49,762 nucleotides of DNA from Pseudooceanicola batsensis HTCC2597. Lineage in GTDB: Bacteria; Pseudomonadota; Alphaproteobacteria; Rhodobacterales; Rhodobacteraceae. A model generated the notes under the pieces. That model saw only the letters and a program-made list of their open reading frames with translations. It searched no databases and was not told the origin of the DNA. The stretch lies in the NCBI RefSeq assembly GCF_000152725.1, contig NZ_CH724131.1:2919406-2969167 (forward strand), in the 5' to 3' direction. The translations under genes were made by a program, and so were the position numbers. Positions within the stretch are counted from its first letter, which is position 1, and every line of letters starts with the position of its first letter. Positions 25,029 to 34,932 of the stretch are shown here, piece after piece.

Positions 25029-26536
25029 TCCCGGGCAGCGTGGCGGCCATTGTGGTCGCCGCGCTGATCCTCGGTCCGCTCGCCGCCGTGCTGTTCCGCG
25101 CGGGCGGGGCGGGCTGGCCGTCTCCGGCGGACTGGGCGGCGGTGCGGTTCACGCTGCTCCAGGCCGCGCTGTCGGCGCTGCTCTCGGCGCTCTTCGCGCT
25201 GCCTGTCGCCCGTGCGCTCGCCCGGCGCCGGTTTCCGGGCCGGAGCGCGATGATCCTGCTCATGGGCGCCCCATTCATCCTGCCGGTCATCGTCGCCATC
25301 GCCGGCCTGCTGACCATCTTCGGCCGCAACGGTCTGGTGAACACGGCCCTCGGCTGGTGGGGTCTGCCCCCGATCGATGTCTTCGGCCTGCACGGGGTTC
25401 TGCTGGCGCATGTCTTCTTCAACCTGCCGCTGGCCGTCCGCCTCCTGCTCGAGGGTTGGCGGGCCATCCCGGCCGAGCGGTTCCGCACCGCCGCGCAACT
25501 CGACATGCCGCCGGGCGCCGTCTTCCGTCTCGTCGAAGGGCCCATGCTGCGCGAAAGACTGCCCGGCATCCTCACGGTGATCTTCGCCATCTGCCTGTCC
25601 AGCTTCGCGGTCGTGCTGATCCTCGGCGGGGGGCCGGCGGCAACGACGATCGAACTGGCGATCTACCAGGCCTTCAACTTCGACTTCGACCTCGGCAAAG
25701 CGGCGGTGCTCTCGGCCCTGCAGATCGCGATCGTCACGGTGGCGGCGATCCTGGCGCTCCGGCTCGCCGGGACGGGCATGGCCGCGGCGGGGCTGGACCG
25801 GCCGGTCCAGAGGTGGGACGGCGGCGCCGGCCTGCGCCTCTGGGACGCCGCCGTGATGGCCGTGGCGGCGCTATTCGTGGCGACGCCAATCCTGCTGGTC
25901 GCCTTGACCGGCGCCGACAGCCTGCGAGACCTGCCCTCAACCGTCTGGTCTGCCGCCGGGGTCTCGGTCCTTGTCGCGCTGGCTTCGGCGGCGCTCTCGG
26001 TCGGGCTGGGCCTGCTGCTGGCGCTGCCGCGCCGGGCACTCTTTGAAACCATCGGGCTCATGACCCTCGCCGCATCGCCGCTGGTGCTGGGCACGGGCCT
26101 CTTCCTGCTGATCCGGCCCTTCGCCTTCCCCGGCGACCACGTTCTGGCGATGACGGCCGTGGTCAACGCGGTGATGGCGCTGCCGTTCGTCCTGCGCAGC
26201 CTGTCGCCCGATATACGCGGGGCCGAGGCCGCCCATGGGCGGCTGGCCGACAGCCTCTCGATGGCCGGCTGGTCCCGCTTCCGGTGGCTGGTCCTTCCCC
26301 GGCTCCGGCGCCCTCTGGGGTTCGCGGCGGGCCTGGCGGCGGCGCTCAGCATGGGCGATCTGGGCGTCATAGCTCTGTTCCCTTCGCCCGACACCGCGAC
26401 CCTGCCGCTGGAGATCTATCGCCTTCTGGGCGCCTACCGGATGGAGGCGGCGGCGGGCGCAAGCCTTCTTCTCACCGGTCTCAGCTTTGGCATCTTCGCG
26501 CTATTCGACAGGGTGGGACGCCATGCTGACGCTTGA
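25004..26536 (+). CDS. thiP: Thiamine ABC transporter permease
   Basis: A 510-residue fused permease with two binding-protein-dependent transport domains, each of about six helices (residues 10-245 and 270-505). The cytoplasmic coupling loops are visible: AERFRTAAQLDMPPGAVFRLVEGPML in the first half and RLADSLSMAGWSRFRWLVLPRL in the second. A duplicated permease in one chain is the ThiP arrangement. It starts at ATG 25004 inside thiB and overlaps thiQ by 14 bases, so translation of the three is coupled. Controlled by the upstream TPP riboswitch. Confidence 0.95.
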   Translation: MARRPVAVIPGSVAAIVVAALILGPLAAVLFRAGGAGWPSPADWAAVRFTLLQAALSALLSALFALPVARALARRRFPGRSAMILLMGAPFILPVIVAIAGLLTIFGRNGLVNTALGWWGLPPIDVFGLHGVLLAHVFFNLPLAVRLLLEGWRAIPAERFRTAAQLDMPPGAVFRLVEGPMLRERLPGILTVIFAICLSSFAVVLILGGGPAATTIELAIYQAFNFDFDLGKAAVLSALQIAIVTVAAILALRLAGTGMAAAGLDRPVQRWDGGAGLRLWDAAVMAVAALFVATPILLVALTGADSLRDLPSTVWSAAGVSVLVALASAALSVGLGLLLALPRRALFETIGLMTLAASPLVLGTGLFLLIRPFAFPGDHVLAMTAVVNAVMALPFVLRSLSPDIRGAEAAHGRLADSLSMAGWSRFRWLVLPRLRRPLGFAAGLAAALSMGDLGVIALFPSPDTATLPLEIYRLLGAYRMEAAAGASLLLTGLSFGIFALFDRVGRHADA

Positions 26537-27218
26537 TGCGCTGACCCTGCGGCAGGGGGAGTTCACGCTGCGCGCCGACTGGACCCTCGAGCGCGGTCGC
26601 AGGCTGGCCATCGTCGGGCCGTCGGGGGCGGGCAAGTCCACCCTCCTGAACGCGATTGCGGGTTTTCTGGAACCCGAAAGGGGGCGCATCCTGTGGCAGG
26701 AGAGGGACCTCGGCGACCAGCCGCCGGGCCGTCGGCCCGTGGCCATGCTGTTCCAGGACGGCAACCTCTTTCCGCATCTCAGCGTCGCGCAGAATGTCGG
26801 GCTGGGTCTTCACCCCAACCTGCGGCTCACCCGCGCCGACCGCGAGACGGTCGACCGCGCGCTCGAGCGCGTGGGCCTTGCCGGGCTGGCAAAGCGGCGG
26901 CCCGCCGCGCTGTCCGGAGGACAGCAAAGCCGGGCCGCGCTGGCGCGGGTGCTGGTGCTGCGACGCCCGCTTCTGCTGCTCGACGAACCCTTCTCGGCGC
27001 TCGGCCCCGCCCTGCGCCGCGAGATGCTGGCCCTTGTCCGCGAAGTCACCGGCGAGACGGGCGCGACGCTTCTGATGGTCACGCACGACCCCGTCGATGC
27101 CGAACGGATCGCCGACCGCATCTCGGTCGTGGCCGGCGGCCGGGCCGACACGCCGGCCCCCGTCGCGGAACTGTTCGAGAACCCGACGCCCGATCTGCGG
27201 CGCTATCTGGGGCTCTGA
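26523..27218 (+). CDS. thiQ: Thiamine ABC transporter ATPase
   Basis: A 231-residue ABC ATPase that powers ThiBP. Walker A GPSGAGKST (32-40), Q-loop LFQDGNLFPH, signature LSGGQQSR (130-137), Walker B LLLDEP (151-156) and switch His188 are all present. The D-loop reads SALGP, with Gly where Asp is usual. The ATG at 26523 lies inside the end of thiP. It is the last gene of the riboswitch-controlled operon and is followed by a strong hairpin. The assignment rests on both sequence and operon. Confidence 0.95.
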   Translation: MLTLDALTLRQGEFTLRADWTLERGRRLAIVGPSGAGKSTLLNAIAGFLEPERGRILWQERDLGDQPPGRRPVAMLFQDGNLFPHLSVAQNVGLGLHPNLRLTRADRETVDRALERVGLAGLAKRRPAALSGGQQSRAALARVLVLRRPLLLLDEPFSALGPALRREMLALVREVTGETGATLLMVTHDPVDAERIADRISVVAGGRADTPAPVAELFENPTPDLRRYLGL

Positions 27219-27223
27219 ACGAA

Positions 27224-27250
27224 GAAACCCCGCCGGAGGGGCGGGGTTTC
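27224..27250. terminator. Bidirectional hairpin between thiQ and petC
   Basis: GAAACCCCGCC (27224-27234) and GGCGGGGTTTC (27240-27250) make a perfect 11-bp stem with a 5-base loop between two convergent operons. The stem ends in A-T pairs, so either strand has TTTC at the 3' side. It probably terminates both thiBPQ and petABC transcripts. Confidence 0.75.
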
Positions 27251-27272
27251 GATCAGGGTGCGGATGGCCGGG

Positions 27273-28064
27273 TCAGGCGTTCTTCTTGACCTTGTGGGGG
27301 GCCCAGAGACGCTTGTTCGTCAGGTACAGCAGCGCGCCGAGCACAACCAGGAACAGCACCGCGACAAAGCCGGTCTGCTTGCGCGCCATCATCTTCGGCT
27401 CGGCCGCCCACATCAGGAAGGCCGAGACGTCCTCGGCCTCGTGGTGCAGGCTTGTCGAATGGCCGTCCGCGTATTCGACGTCATCGCCGCTGAGCGGGGG
27501 GGCCATGGCGATCCAGCCGCCGGGAAAGGCCGTGTTGCCGTAGAAGGTGGTGCCGGCCTCTTCCTTCGTCTCGCCGGTATAGCCGGTCAGGATCGAATAG
27601 ATGTACTCGGCCCCGCCCATGCCCTGCAGGAACTGGTTGATGCCCAGGCCGTAGGGGCCGTGGAAACCGGCGCGGGCCTTGGCCATCAGGCTCAGGTCGG
27701 GCGCGTTCGCGAGATTGGAGCCGGGGAAGTGATCCGCCGGCTTGGCCGCCCGGAAGTCGTCGAGCTCCTCGTCGAAGACCTCGTAATTCTGCGCGGCGTA
27801 GGCGCGCACCTGGTCCTCGGGCAGACCCGGTCCGCCTTCGTCGTGCAGCGACCGCAGGGCGACGTACTGCAGGCCGTGACAGGCCGAGCAGACCTCGGTG
27901 TAGACCTGCAGACCCCGCTGGAGCTGCATCTGGTCGAAGGCGCCGAACGGGCCCTCGAAGGAAAAGTCGATGTCCTCGACATGACCTTCCTCGCCTGCCG
28001 CCTGGGCGGCGCCGGCCGTCAGGGCCAGCGCTGCGAGGGCAGAGAATGTGAACTTGCGGAACAT
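27273..28064 (-). CDS. petC: Cytochrome c1 of the bc1 complex
   Basis: The haem-c subunit of ubiquinol:cytochrome c oxidoreductase, passing electrons from the Rieske protein to cytochrome c. The 263-residue precursor has a Sec signal ([20 protein letters not shown], cleavage near residue 22), the haem motif CSACH (59-63), the axial Met187 in IAMAPPL, and a C-terminal membrane anchor (about 231-248). The ATG at 28064 has AGGACAGAG upstream; an in-frame ATG at 28085 overlapping the petB stop (ATGA) would add seven residues. Last gene of petABC. Confidence 0.96.
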   Translation of the reverse strand: MFRKFTFSALAALALTAGAAQAAGEEGHVEDIDFSFEGPFGAFDQMQLQRGLQVYTEVCSACHGLQYVALRSLHDEGGPGLPEDQVRAYAAQNYEVFDEELDDFRAAKPADHFPGSNLANAPDLSLMAKARAGFHGPYGLGINQFLQGMGGAEYIYSILTGYTGETKEEAGTTFYGNTAFPGGWIAMAPPLSGDDVEYADGHSTSLHHEAEDVSAFLMWAAEPKMMARKQTGFVAVLFLVVLGALLYLTNKRLWAPHKVKKNA

Positions 28065-28081
28065 GATCTCTGTCCTTTCCT

Positions 28082-29425
28082 TCATTCGCCGGGCAGGCCG
28101 GCCGTCGTGGTGCCGCCTGTCTTCGGGGAGTAGTGCGCCTCGAAGTCCTCTTCGATGGTCTTCGGCTGCGGCAGCGGTTTCTCGATCACGCCGAGGATCG
28201 GCAGGATGACCAGGAAATAGGCGAACCAGTAGGTCGCACCGATCAGCGAGATGGTCGAATAGGGCGGCTCCGCGGGCATCGCCCCGCACCACATCAGCAC
28301 GATGAAGTCGATGATCAGCAGGTAGAACCACCACTTGAACATCGGCCGGAACCGGCCCGAGCGCACCGACGAGGTGTCGAGCCACGGGGTCAGCGCCATC
28401 ACGGCGATCGCGCCGAACATGGCCAGCACGCCGAAGAACTTGGCGTCGATGATCCCGCCGGTGATCCAGCTCGAGAACATGACGATCCAGACATCCGAGG
28501 TGAAGGCGCGCAGGATCGCGTAGAACGGCAGGAAGTACCATTCCGGAACGATGTGCGACGGCGTCACGAGCGGATCGGCCTCGATATAGTTGTCCGGGTG
28601 GCCGAGGTAGTTCGGCATGAACCCGACGATGGCGAAGAAGATCACCAGCACCACGGCGAGACCGACGAAGTCCTTGATCACGAAGTAGGGCCAGAAGGGC
28701 AGGGTGTCCTTTTCGGCCTCTTCCTTCGAGCCGCGCCGCACCTCGACACCGGTCGGGTTGTTGTTCCCCGTGCTGTGGAACGCCCAGATATGCACGATCA
28801 CCAGCCCCGCGATGACGAAGGGCAGCAGGTAGTGCAGCGAGAAGAAGCGGTTCAGCGTGTAGTTGTCCACCGCCGGTCCGCCCAGCAGCCAGGTCTGCAG
28901 CGGCTCACCCACGAAGGGGATCGCGCCGAAGAGCCCGGTGATCACCGTCGCGCCCCAGAAGGACATCTGCCCCCAGGGCAGAACATAGCCCATGAAGCCG
29001 GTGGCCATCAGCAGCAGGTAGATGATCATACCGATGATCCAGGTGACTTCGCGCGGGGCCTTGTAGGACCCGTAGAACAGGCCGCGGAAGATGTGGATGT
29101 AGACGGCGAAGAAGAACAGCGAGGCGCCGTTCATGTGCAGGTAGCGCAGCATGTAGCCGCCGTTCACGTCGCGCATGATGTGTTCGACGCTGGCAAAGGC
29201 CATGTCCACATGCGGCGTGTAATGCATCACCAGAACGATGCCGGTGATGATCTGCAGCGCCAGGCAGAAGGCCAGGACGATGCCCCAGATCCACCACCAG
29301 TTCAGGTTCTTGGGCGTCGGGATGAAGAGCGTGTCATACAGCAGGCCGAGCACCGGCAGGCGGGAGTTCAGCCACTTCTCGCCCTTGGTCTTCGGCTCGT
29401 AATGATCGTGGGGAATACCGGACAT
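28082..29425 (-). CDS. petB: Cytochrome b of the bc1 complex
   Basis: The 447-residue membrane core of the bc1 complex, carrying haems bL and bH and the two quinone sites. Haem ligands are His97, His111, His198 and His212 (LHMNG, IHIFRG, LHYLL, VHIWAF), and the Qo-site PEWY motif is at 294-297. Eight membrane helices are visible. The unfused, long bacterial form (N- and C-terminal parts in one chain) and the length fit alphaproteobacteria. It lies 12 bp after petA, and its stop overlaps an alternative petC start. Confidence 0.97.
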   Translation of the reverse strand: MSGIPHDHYEPKTKGEKWLNSRLPVLGLLYDTLFIPTPKNLNWWWIWGIVLAFCLALQIITGIVLVMHYTPHVDMAFASVEHIMRDVNGGYMLRYLHMNGASLFFFAVYIHIFRGLFYGSYKAPREVTWIIGMIIYLLLMATGFMGYVLPWGQMSFWGATVITGLFGAIPFVGEPLQTWLLGGPAVDNYTLNRFFSLHYLLPFVIAGLVIVHIWAFHSTGNNNPTGVEVRRGSKEEAEKDTLPFWPYFVIKDFVGLAVVLVIFFAIVGFMPNYLGHPDNYIEADPLVTPSHIVPEWYFLPFYAILRAFTSDVWIVMFSSWITGGIIDAKFFGVLAMFGAIAVMALTPWLDTSSVRSGRFRPMFKWWFYLLIIDFIVLMWCGAMPAEPPYSTISLIGATYWFAYFLVILPILGVIEKPLPQPKTIEEDFEAHYSPKTGGTTTAGLPGE

Positions 29426-29437
29426 CTGTTATCTCCC

Positions 29438-30016
29438 TCAGCCCAGGACGATCTCGCTGCCCTCGAACCGGGCGACCGGGATGGGCAGGTTTTCAGGTGC
29501 GGGACCGCGGCGGATCCGCCCGGCCGTGTCGTAGTGCGAGCCGTGGCAGGGGCAGAACCAGCCGCCGAAGTCGCCGGCGCCGTCGCCCAGCGGCACGCAG
29601 CCGAGGTGGGTGCAGACCCCCATCATGACGAGCCATTCTTCCGACGCGCCGTCGCCCTCGTTCAGGGGCAGGGCGCGGTTGGGGTCCGTGGCGGGCGTGC
29701 CCTCGGGCAGGTTCGCGTTCCGGGCTTCGGGGTCGGGCAGGGTGGAGACGTCGACCTGCCTGGCCTCTTCGATCTCGGCCTCCGTCCGGCGGCGGATGAA
29801 GACCGGCTTGCCGAGGAACTTGACCGTCAGCTGGGTGCCCGGCTCGAGGCCCGAGACGTCGACGCGGATCTGCGCCAGCGCCTGAACATCGGCCGTGGGG
29901 TTCATCTGGTTCACAAGCGGCCAGACGGCCGCGCCCGTTGCGACGGCACCTGCACCTGCGGTGGCATAGTAGAGGAAGTCCCTCCGGGTGCCTTCGTGGT
30001 CTTCTGCGTGGGACAC
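29438..30016 (-). CDS. petA: Rieske iron-sulfur protein of the bc1 complex
   Basis: A 192-residue [2Fe-2S] subunit that takes electrons from ubiquinol at the Qo site. The N-terminus has a Tat-type signal-anchor ([17 protein letters not shown], residues 10-26) that stays in the membrane. The cluster ligands are Cys135/His137 (CTHLGC) and Cys155/His158 (CPCHGSHYD), with Cys140 and Cys157 as the structural disulfide. First gene of petABC. The 220 bp before it, up to the divergent outer-membrane protein gene, must hold both promoters, though I cannot place them. Confidence 0.97.
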   Translation of the reverse strand: MSHAEDHEGTRRDFLYYATAGAGAVATGAAVWPLVNQMNPTADVQALAQIRVDVSGLEPGTQLTVKFLGKPVFIRRRTEAEIEEARQVDVSTLPDPEARNANLPEGTPATDPNRALPLNEGDGASEEWLVMMGVCTHLGCVPLGDGAGDFGGWFCPCHGSHYDTAGRIRRGPAPENLPIPVARFEGSEIVLG

Positions 30017-30236
30017 GAGGTTTGCTCCATCATTCGGCCTGCCGGCCAGATACGAATTCCGGGGCCGAACCCGGGGGGTTCTGCCTCTCCGAGCCGGTGT
30101 TTAACGGCGGTTTTCCGCGCCGTCCAGCATACAATAGACGACTTTGGCGGGGGGCGCGCATCTGTCGCGCTTGAGCACTGCGCCGGCAGAGTGTAGGCAG
30201 GGACAAAACCCACGATCGGGAATCGCTCGGACGATC

Positions 30237-30899
30237 ATGTTGAAAGCCATCGGAAATCGCCTCGCAGTTGCGGCGCTGTCACTTTGCGCACTCGGTGCCG
30301 GTCCCGCCCTGGCCGAGTTCGAACTCAATGTCTACTCGGGGTACCAGACCTCGCCGCACAGCCGCGTCACCGGCACCGCCTCGGGCGGGGCCTACAGCAA
30401 CCTGATCGGATGGGAGGGCAAGAGCCTGTCTCTGCCGCCCTACTACGGGCTGCGCGCGACATGGTGGCGTCCGAGCAACATCGGCTTCGGCGTCGAGATG
30501 ACCCACACCAAGGTCTACGCGCCCGCCGCCGAGATGCCGGCCGGCTTCTCTCGGCTCGAATTCACCGACGGCCACAACATCGTCACCGCCAACGTGTCGC
30601 GCCGCTGGCCCGGCGCCTGGGGTAAGTTGGTGACGCCCTACGTCTCGGGCGGGGTCGGCTTCGCCATGCCGCATGTGGATGTCACCGAGGGCGGCAATGT
30701 CACCTACGGTTATCAGGTGACGGGACCGGCCGCACGGCTCACCGCCGGGGCCAAGTACCAGATCAACGAGAACTGGTCGGTCTTCGGCGAATACCAGTTC
30801 ACCTGGTCCGAGAACGACGCCGACCTGGCCGGCGGCGGGAGCCTCAACACCCGCATCATCACCAACGCGCTGAACGTGGGCGTCGGCTTCAGCTTCTGA
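30237..30899 (+). CDS. Outer-membrane beta-barrel protein
   Basis: A 220-residue protein with a clear Sec signal ([20 protein letters not shown], cleavage after PALA at about 26). Alternating hydrophobic and polar beta-strands follow ([51 protein letters not shown]), and the C-terminus ends in Phe (VGVGFSF), the mark of BAM-assembled barrels. About eight strands fit the length. No catalytic motif is recognised; an acyloxyacyl-hydrolase- or OmpW-like role cannot be decided. It is divergent from petA and stands alone. Confidence 0.75.
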   Translation: MLKAIGNRLAVAALSLCALGAGPALAEFELNVYSGYQTSPHSRVTGTASGGAYSNLIGWEGKSLSLPPYYGLRATWWRPSNIGFGVEMTHTKVYAPAAEMPAGFSRLEFTDGHNIVTANVSRRWPGAWGKLVTPYVSGGVGFAMPHVDVTEGGNVTYGYQVTGPAARLTAGAKYQINENWSVFGEYQFTWSENDADLAGGGSLNTRIITNALNVGVGFSF

Positions 30900-30930
30900 G
30901 CTCTGCAGTGGCGGGCGGCCCCGCCACCGC

Positions 30931-31539
30931 TCACGCCTCCGGCGGAGCCGTCCCGGCCATGGAGGCGCGCTGCGCGAACTTCGCGTACCACGCGGCGAGG
31001 TCCGGCGCCTGTGTCCGCCAGTCCCGGTCGCCATGGCGGTAGTCCAGATAGCCGAGTGCGCAGCCCACGGCGATCTGCCCCGCATCGACCGGCCCGGCGA
31101 GGTGACCCATCCACCGGTCGTTGATGGTCTGGACGGCGCGAAACGCCTTGCTCCACTGAGCCTCGATCCAGTCGTCGAACACCTTGTCGGCGGGACGGAC
31201 CCGGTGTTCGTAGACCATCAGCACCGCGGCTTCCATCAGCCCGTCGGCCGTCGCCTCCAGCGTCAGCACGTCCCAGATCCGCGCCGCCGGGTAGAGCGCG
31301 CCGCCATGCTCGTCGTTGAGATACCGGGTGATGACCCGGCTGTCATAGACCGCCGGCCCGTCCTCGCGCAGCAGCGCCGGAAGCTTGCCCAGCGGGTTGG
31401 CGGCCTTCAGCGCGGCATCCGTGGCCACCGGCGTCGTGGCGGTGGTGATCAGCTCGACCTGATCCGACAGGCCGCATTCCTCGATGACGACCATGACCTT
31501 GCGGACGAACGGCGATGCCGGCGAATAGTAGAGTTTCAT
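30931..31539 (-). CDS. Glutathione S-transferase family protein
   Basis: A 202-residue protein with a thioredoxin-like N-terminal GST domain (KLYYSPASPFVRKVMVVIEE, then NPLGKLPALLREDGPAVYDSRVI with the cis-Pro and the glutathione-binding D/S-R region) and an all-helical C-terminal domain (about 85-195). Ser8 or Ser11 may be the active residue. The ATG at 31539 lies eight bases after GGGAG; a GTG two codons earlier is also possible. The substrate is unknown. It faces the outer-membrane protein gene tail to tail. Confidence 0.88.
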   Translation of the reverse strand: MKLYYSPASPFVRKVMVVIEECGLSDQVELITTATTPVATDAALKAANPLGKLPALLREDGPAVYDSRVITRYLNDEHGGALYPAARIWDVLTLEATADGLMEAAVLMVYEHRVRPADKVFDDWIEAQWSKAFRAVQTINDRWMGHLAGPVDAGQIAVGCALGYLDYRHGDRDWRTQAPDLAAWYAKFAQRASMAGTAPPEA

Positions 31540-31609
31540 GTGCACGCTCCCTCTCTGCGGGCACCCTAGGGCCGGGCGCGGGGCCTGTCCATCCGGTCGG
31601 AGGCCGTGC

Positions 31610-32230
31610 TCAGACCGGCTGCGCCGCCCGCATCAGCGCCGCCAGCACCGCCGTCTCGCTGCCCATTCCCGCCGCCTCGAGATCATCCGCCGCCCGAAGC
31701 CGCGCCCCGACGGGCTTGTGCTGCGCCAGCTTCCACGTCCCCTCGGCCGCCTCGACATGGAAGCGGAAGGGCAGGACGATTCGCATCAGCCGTTCCAGGA
31801 TGTCCGGTGCGACCTTGTCCATCTTCCACACCGGTTTCGGGGCCAGCCGCGCCTCGAACCGGTCGGAAAGCCGGTCGAGCATCCCGCGAAGCTCGGTCTG
31901 CGGGCGCGGCTCCAGCCGGCCGGTCAGATGGACGGAGACATAGTTCCAGGTCGGCACCTGATCCGGGATCCCGTACCAGTCGGGCGAGATGTAGCCATGC
32001 GGCCCCTGCACGGCGAGCCGCGCCGCCGCCCCCGCGCGCGCCGCCCGCGCCACCGGGTTCGACCGCATCAGGTGCATCTCGGCCACATCCCCCGACAGCG
32101 CGAAGGGGACATGCGCCATATGCGGCGCGCCCCCGGGCTCCGAGACCGCCAGGATGCCGAACCCCGTCTCGCCCGCGAACGTCAGGCAGTCCTCGCGCGT
32201 GCCCGTGTGATAGATCGGATTTGGATGCAC
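31610..32230 (-). CDS. PaiB-family FMN-binding protein (putative negative regulator)
   Basis: A 206-residue protein of the PaiB / 'FMN-binding negative transcriptional regulator' family, which has a split-barrel flavin-binding fold. Typical blocks are VHPNPIYHT at the start, GGAPHMAHVPFAL, LMRSNPVARA, QGPHGYISPDWYG and the highly characteristic VPTWNYVSVHLTGRL (about 115-129). I chose GTG 32230 because GGGAGG sits eight bases before it and the family begins here; the frame runs ten codons further. The real function of the family is uncertain despite its name. Confidence 0.82.
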   Translation of the reverse strand: MHPNPIYHTGTREDCLTFAGETGFGILAVSEPGGAPHMAHVPFALSGDVAEMHLMRSNPVARAARAGAAARLAVQGPHGYISPDWYGIPDQVPTWNYVSVHLTGRLEPRPQTELRGMLDRLSDRFEARLAPKPVWKMDKVAPDILERLMRIVLPFRFHVEAAEGTWKLAQHKPVGARLRAADDLEAAGMGSETAVLAALMRAAQPV

Positions 32231-32315
32231 GACCCGGACCTCCCGTTCCCGCGGGACCATGCCCGCCTTGCGGACCGAGCATAGCCTTCCGGGGCGGTGC
32301 TGTCCCGGCCCGATG

Positions 32316-33569
32316 TCAGGCGATCAATGACAACCCGTCATGTGCGGCAATTCGCGCCGTGATGAGCCGGCCCTCTGGCATGTCCCGGTCGAACCGCACC
32401 TCGGCGAACTGTTCGGTCCGTCCCATGCGCGGCCCCTCGGTCAGAACGGTCCGCTCCGTGCCCACCTGTCCCGCCAGATGCGCCGCCACCTGCCGCTCGC
32501 CGGCCGCCCGCAGCCGCGCCGCCCGCTCCTTGATCGCGGGGCCCCGCACCTGCGGCATCCGCGCCGCCGGGGTGCCGGGGCGCGGCGAATAGGGAAAGAC
32601 ATGCAGCCAGGTCAGTCCGCACTCCTCGATCAGCCGCAGAGAGTTCTCGAACATCTCGTCGGTCTCGGTGGGAAACCCCGCGATGATGTCGGCGCCATAG
32701 GTCATCTCGGGCCGCAACCGGCGGGCCTCTTCGCAGAACCGGATCGCATCGTCCCGCAGGTGACGGCGCTTCATCCGCTTGAGGATCATGTCGTCGCCCG
32801 CCTGCAGGCTGAGATGCAGATGCGGCATCAGCCGCGGTTCGGTCGCGATGGCCTCCATCAGCGCCGGATCCGCCTCAATCGAATCGATCGACGAGATCCG
32901 CAGGCGCGGCAGATCCGGCACCAGCCTCAGGATGCGGCGCACAAGGTCGCCCAGCCGCGGCGTCGCGGGAAGGTCCGCGCCCCACGAGGTCAGGTCGACG
33001 CCCGTCAGCACCACCTCGTTGAAGCCGCGGTCCACCAGCCGCTTGATCTGGTCCACGACCACGCCGGTCGGCACCGAACGCGAATTGCCCCGGCCGTAGG
33101 GGATGATGCAGAAGGTGCAGCGGTGATCGCAGCCGTTCTGGACCTGCACATAGGCCCGGTGCCGCCCGAACCCGTCGATCAGGTGCCCCGCCGTCTCGGT
33201 CACCGACATGATGTCGTCGACGATGACGCGCTCGGTCTCGCCGATCAGGTCTGGCGCGAAGCCCTTCCAGGTCTCGGCCTGCATCTTCTCGGAATTGCCG
33301 ACGACGTGATCGACCTCGTCCATCGCGGCGAAGGTCTCGGGTTCGGTCTGGGCGGCGCAGCCGGTCACGATGATCCTGGCCTGCGGGTTCTCGCGCCGCA
33401 GCCGGCGGATGTCCTGCCGCGCCTTGCGCACCGCCTCGGCGGTCACGGCGCAGGTGTTGACCACGACGGCATTCTCGACCCCGGCCGCGGCGGCCAGTTC
33501 CTTCATCGCTTCGGTCTCGTAGGCGTTCAGCCGGCAGCCGAGCGTGGCGAAGACGGGCGGGCTCTGCAT
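32316..33569 (-). CDS. mtaB: tRNA t6A37 methylthiotransferase MtaB
   Basis: MtaB converts t6A to ms2t6A at position 37 of ANN-decoding tRNAs, using a radical-SAM cluster plus an auxiliary [4Fe-4S] cluster. The 417-residue protein has the N-terminal MTTase cysteines 12, 40 and 71 (TLGCRLN, VNTCAVT, VTGCAAQ), the radical-SAM triad Cys147/151/154 (CDHRCTFC), and a short TRAM-like C-terminus. The LGCRLN form distinguishes MtaB from MiaB and RimO. The ATG at 33569 shares a base with the dapF TGA. A substrate class, tRNA-Lys(UUU), happens to be encoded 1 kb away. Confidence 0.94.
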   Translation of the reverse strand: MQSPPVFATLGCRLNAYETEAMKELAAAAGVENAVVVNTCAVTAEAVRKARQDIRRLRRENPQARIIVTGCAAQTEPETFAAMDEVDHVVGNSEKMQAETWKGFAPDLIGETERVIVDDIMSVTETAGHLIDGFGRHRAYVQVQNGCDHRCTFCIIPYGRGNSRSVPTGVVVDQIKRLVDRGFNEVVLTGVDLTSWGADLPATPRLGDLVRRILRLVPDLPRLRISSIDSIEADPALMEAIATEPRLMPHLHLSLQAGDDMILKRMKRRHLRDDAIRFCEEARRLRPEMTYGADIIAGFPTETDEMFENSLRLIEECGLTWLHVFPYSPRPGTPAARMPQVRGPAIKERAARLRAAGERQVAAHLAGQVGTERTVLTEGPRMGRTEQFAEVRFDRDMPEGRLITARIAAHDGLSLIA

Positions 33570-34408
33570 CACGAACCCGCCGCCGGAAAGTCCGGCGCCA
33601 GCCGCCCCTCGAAGACCCGCGCGACCGGACCGGTCATCCAGACGCCGTCGTCCCGCCAGTCGAGCTCCAGCCAGCCGCCGTCGACCTCGATCCGGACATG
33701 CCGCCCGGTGAGGCCACGCCGATGGGCGGCCACGGCCACGGCGCAGGCGCCGGATCCGCAGGCCAGGGTGATCCCCGTGCCGCGCTCCCAGACCCGCATC
33801 CGGACTTCGTCGTGTGACCGCACCTGGACGAATTCCACGTTCGTCGCCTCCGGATAGAGCGGATCGTGTTCCACCTCGGCCCCCCGCGCCGCCACGTCGA
33901 CCGCATCGATATCCTCGACGAAGAAGACCGCATGGGGATTGCCCATGCCCACGCCGCACGGATCCCCGGCGATCGGCAGATGCAGCAGATCGACCTCGCG
34001 CGCCAACGGAACCTGGGCCCAGTCGAGAACCGGCGGTCCCATGTTCACCCAGACCGCCTCGCCGCGCATCTCGCCACGCAGCACGCCGCGCGTCGTGCGG
34101 ATGGTCACGCGGTCCTGCCCGGTCTCGGTCATCCACTCCGCGGCCACGCAGCGGGTGGCGTTTCCGCAGGCGCCGGCCCGGCTGCCGTCCGAATTCCAGA
34201 AGTCGAGCGCGATGTCGCAGTTCTCGCCGTCCCGGATCTCGGCCAGCTGGTCGAACCCCACGCCGCGATGCCTGTCCCCGACCGCCCGGGCGAGGCCGGG
34301 CGTGCAGACAGGCGCCATCCCCCGGCTGTCGAGGATGACGAAATCATTGCCGGCGCCATGCATCTTGCGGAATGGCAGGCCGTCGGGGGGGAACGCGCGC
34401 GTCTGCAT
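33569..34408 (-). CDS. dapF: Diaminopimelate epimerase
   Basis: DapF interconverts LL- and meso-diaminopimelate, feeding both lysine and peptidoglycan synthesis. The 279 residues fit the family. Substrate and catalytic motifs are [15 protein letters not shown] (13-27), the first catalytic Cys81 in [20 protein letters not shown], and the second Cys217 in LACGSGACA. The ATG at 34408 ([13 protein letters not shown]) is my choice; the ribosome site is weak and an upstream in-frame start is possible. It is in an operon with mtaB through a TGATG overlap. Confidence 0.96.
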   Translation of the reverse strand: MQTRAFPPDGLPFRKMHGAGNDFVILDSRGMAPVCTPGLARAVGDRHRGVGFDQLAEIRDGENCDIALDFWNSDGSRAGACGNATRCVAAEWMTETGQDRVTIRTTRGVLRGEMRGEAVWVNMGPPVLDWAQVPLAREVDLLHLPIAGDPCGVGMGNPHAVFFVEDIDAVDVAARGAEVEHDPLYPEATNVEFVQVRSHDEVRMRVWERGTGITLACGSGACAVAVAAHRRGLTGRHVRIEVDGGWLELDWRDDGVWMTGPVARVFEGRLAPDFPAAGS

Positions 34409-34549
34409 GGCCGCGCATATAAGCCCCTCGCGCAGCATATGAAAGATGCTCCCGTCCCGGCCTCGCCTCCGACCCGGAAAATCGTGGGAAAAATCCCCCA
34501 CTACGGGGTTGACCGCCTGCCGTGCTCTCCGTAATAGGGCGGCTCTAGT

Positions 34550-34625
34550 GGGCCGTTAGCTCAGTTGGTAGAGCAACTGACTTTTAATCAGTGGGTCGCA
34601 GGTTCGAATCCTGCACGGCTCACCA
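34550..34625 (+). tRNA. tRNA-Lys (anticodon TTT)
   Basis: A 76-base cloverleaf: acceptor GGGCCGT pairs with ACGGCTC (one G-U), D arm TAGCTCAGTTGGTAGAGCA, anticodon stem ACTGA/TCAGT with loop CTTTTAA (anticodon TTT at 34583-34585), T arm GCAGGTTCGAATCCTGC, discriminator A and an encoded CCA end. An intrinsic terminator follows eight bases later, so it is a single-gene unit. Confidence 0.98.
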
Positions 34626-34632
34626 CTTGATC

Positions 34633-34664
34633 AAGGGCTTGGGCGGCATCGCCCGGGCCTTTTT
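34633..34664 (+). terminator. Rho-independent terminator after tRNA-Lys
   Basis: GGCTTGGGCG (34636-34645) and CGCCCGGGCC (34650-34659) form a 10-bp stem with two G-U pairs and a GCAT loop, extended by A-T pairs and followed by TTTTT (34660-34664). Confidence 0.85.
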
Positions 34665-34932
34665 CATTTCCGGAACGTGGCATCAACCGCAGGGGCCGGG
34701 GCCGGACGAGCAGAAAAAGACCGAAACGACGGGCTCTGTTTCCTCATCGGCAGGGAAAGCCGGGGCGGCATGGTGGCCCGTGCCAGATGCGCCGCCTTGC
34801 GACGCGGTCCCGCTCGGCAGCCCGGCAATGGCTTCGCCCATCAACCTTGTATGCCCGCGCCTCCCGCGGAGGGGGCAAACCGAATTCTTCGCGCGCGCGG
34901 GAACTTTTCCCAGCCGATCAAGTTGCCGTATC
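34665..34932. other. Intergenic stretch before the oxidase operon; no gene supported
   Basis: Together with the tRNA terminator this is about 300 bp without a supported gene. Open frames cross it on both strands, but none has family similarity or a convincing ribosome site. It should contain the oxidase promoter; I see no clear -35/-10 pair. TATCAT (34930-34935) is a -10-like sequence but overlaps the annotated coxB start. Confidence 0.5.

Noticed and set aside
28133..30196. 687-residue plus-strand open frame opposite petB and petA
   Set aside because: Shadow of two genes with complete ligand motifs; composition is His/Gln/Asp-rich and non-protein-like.
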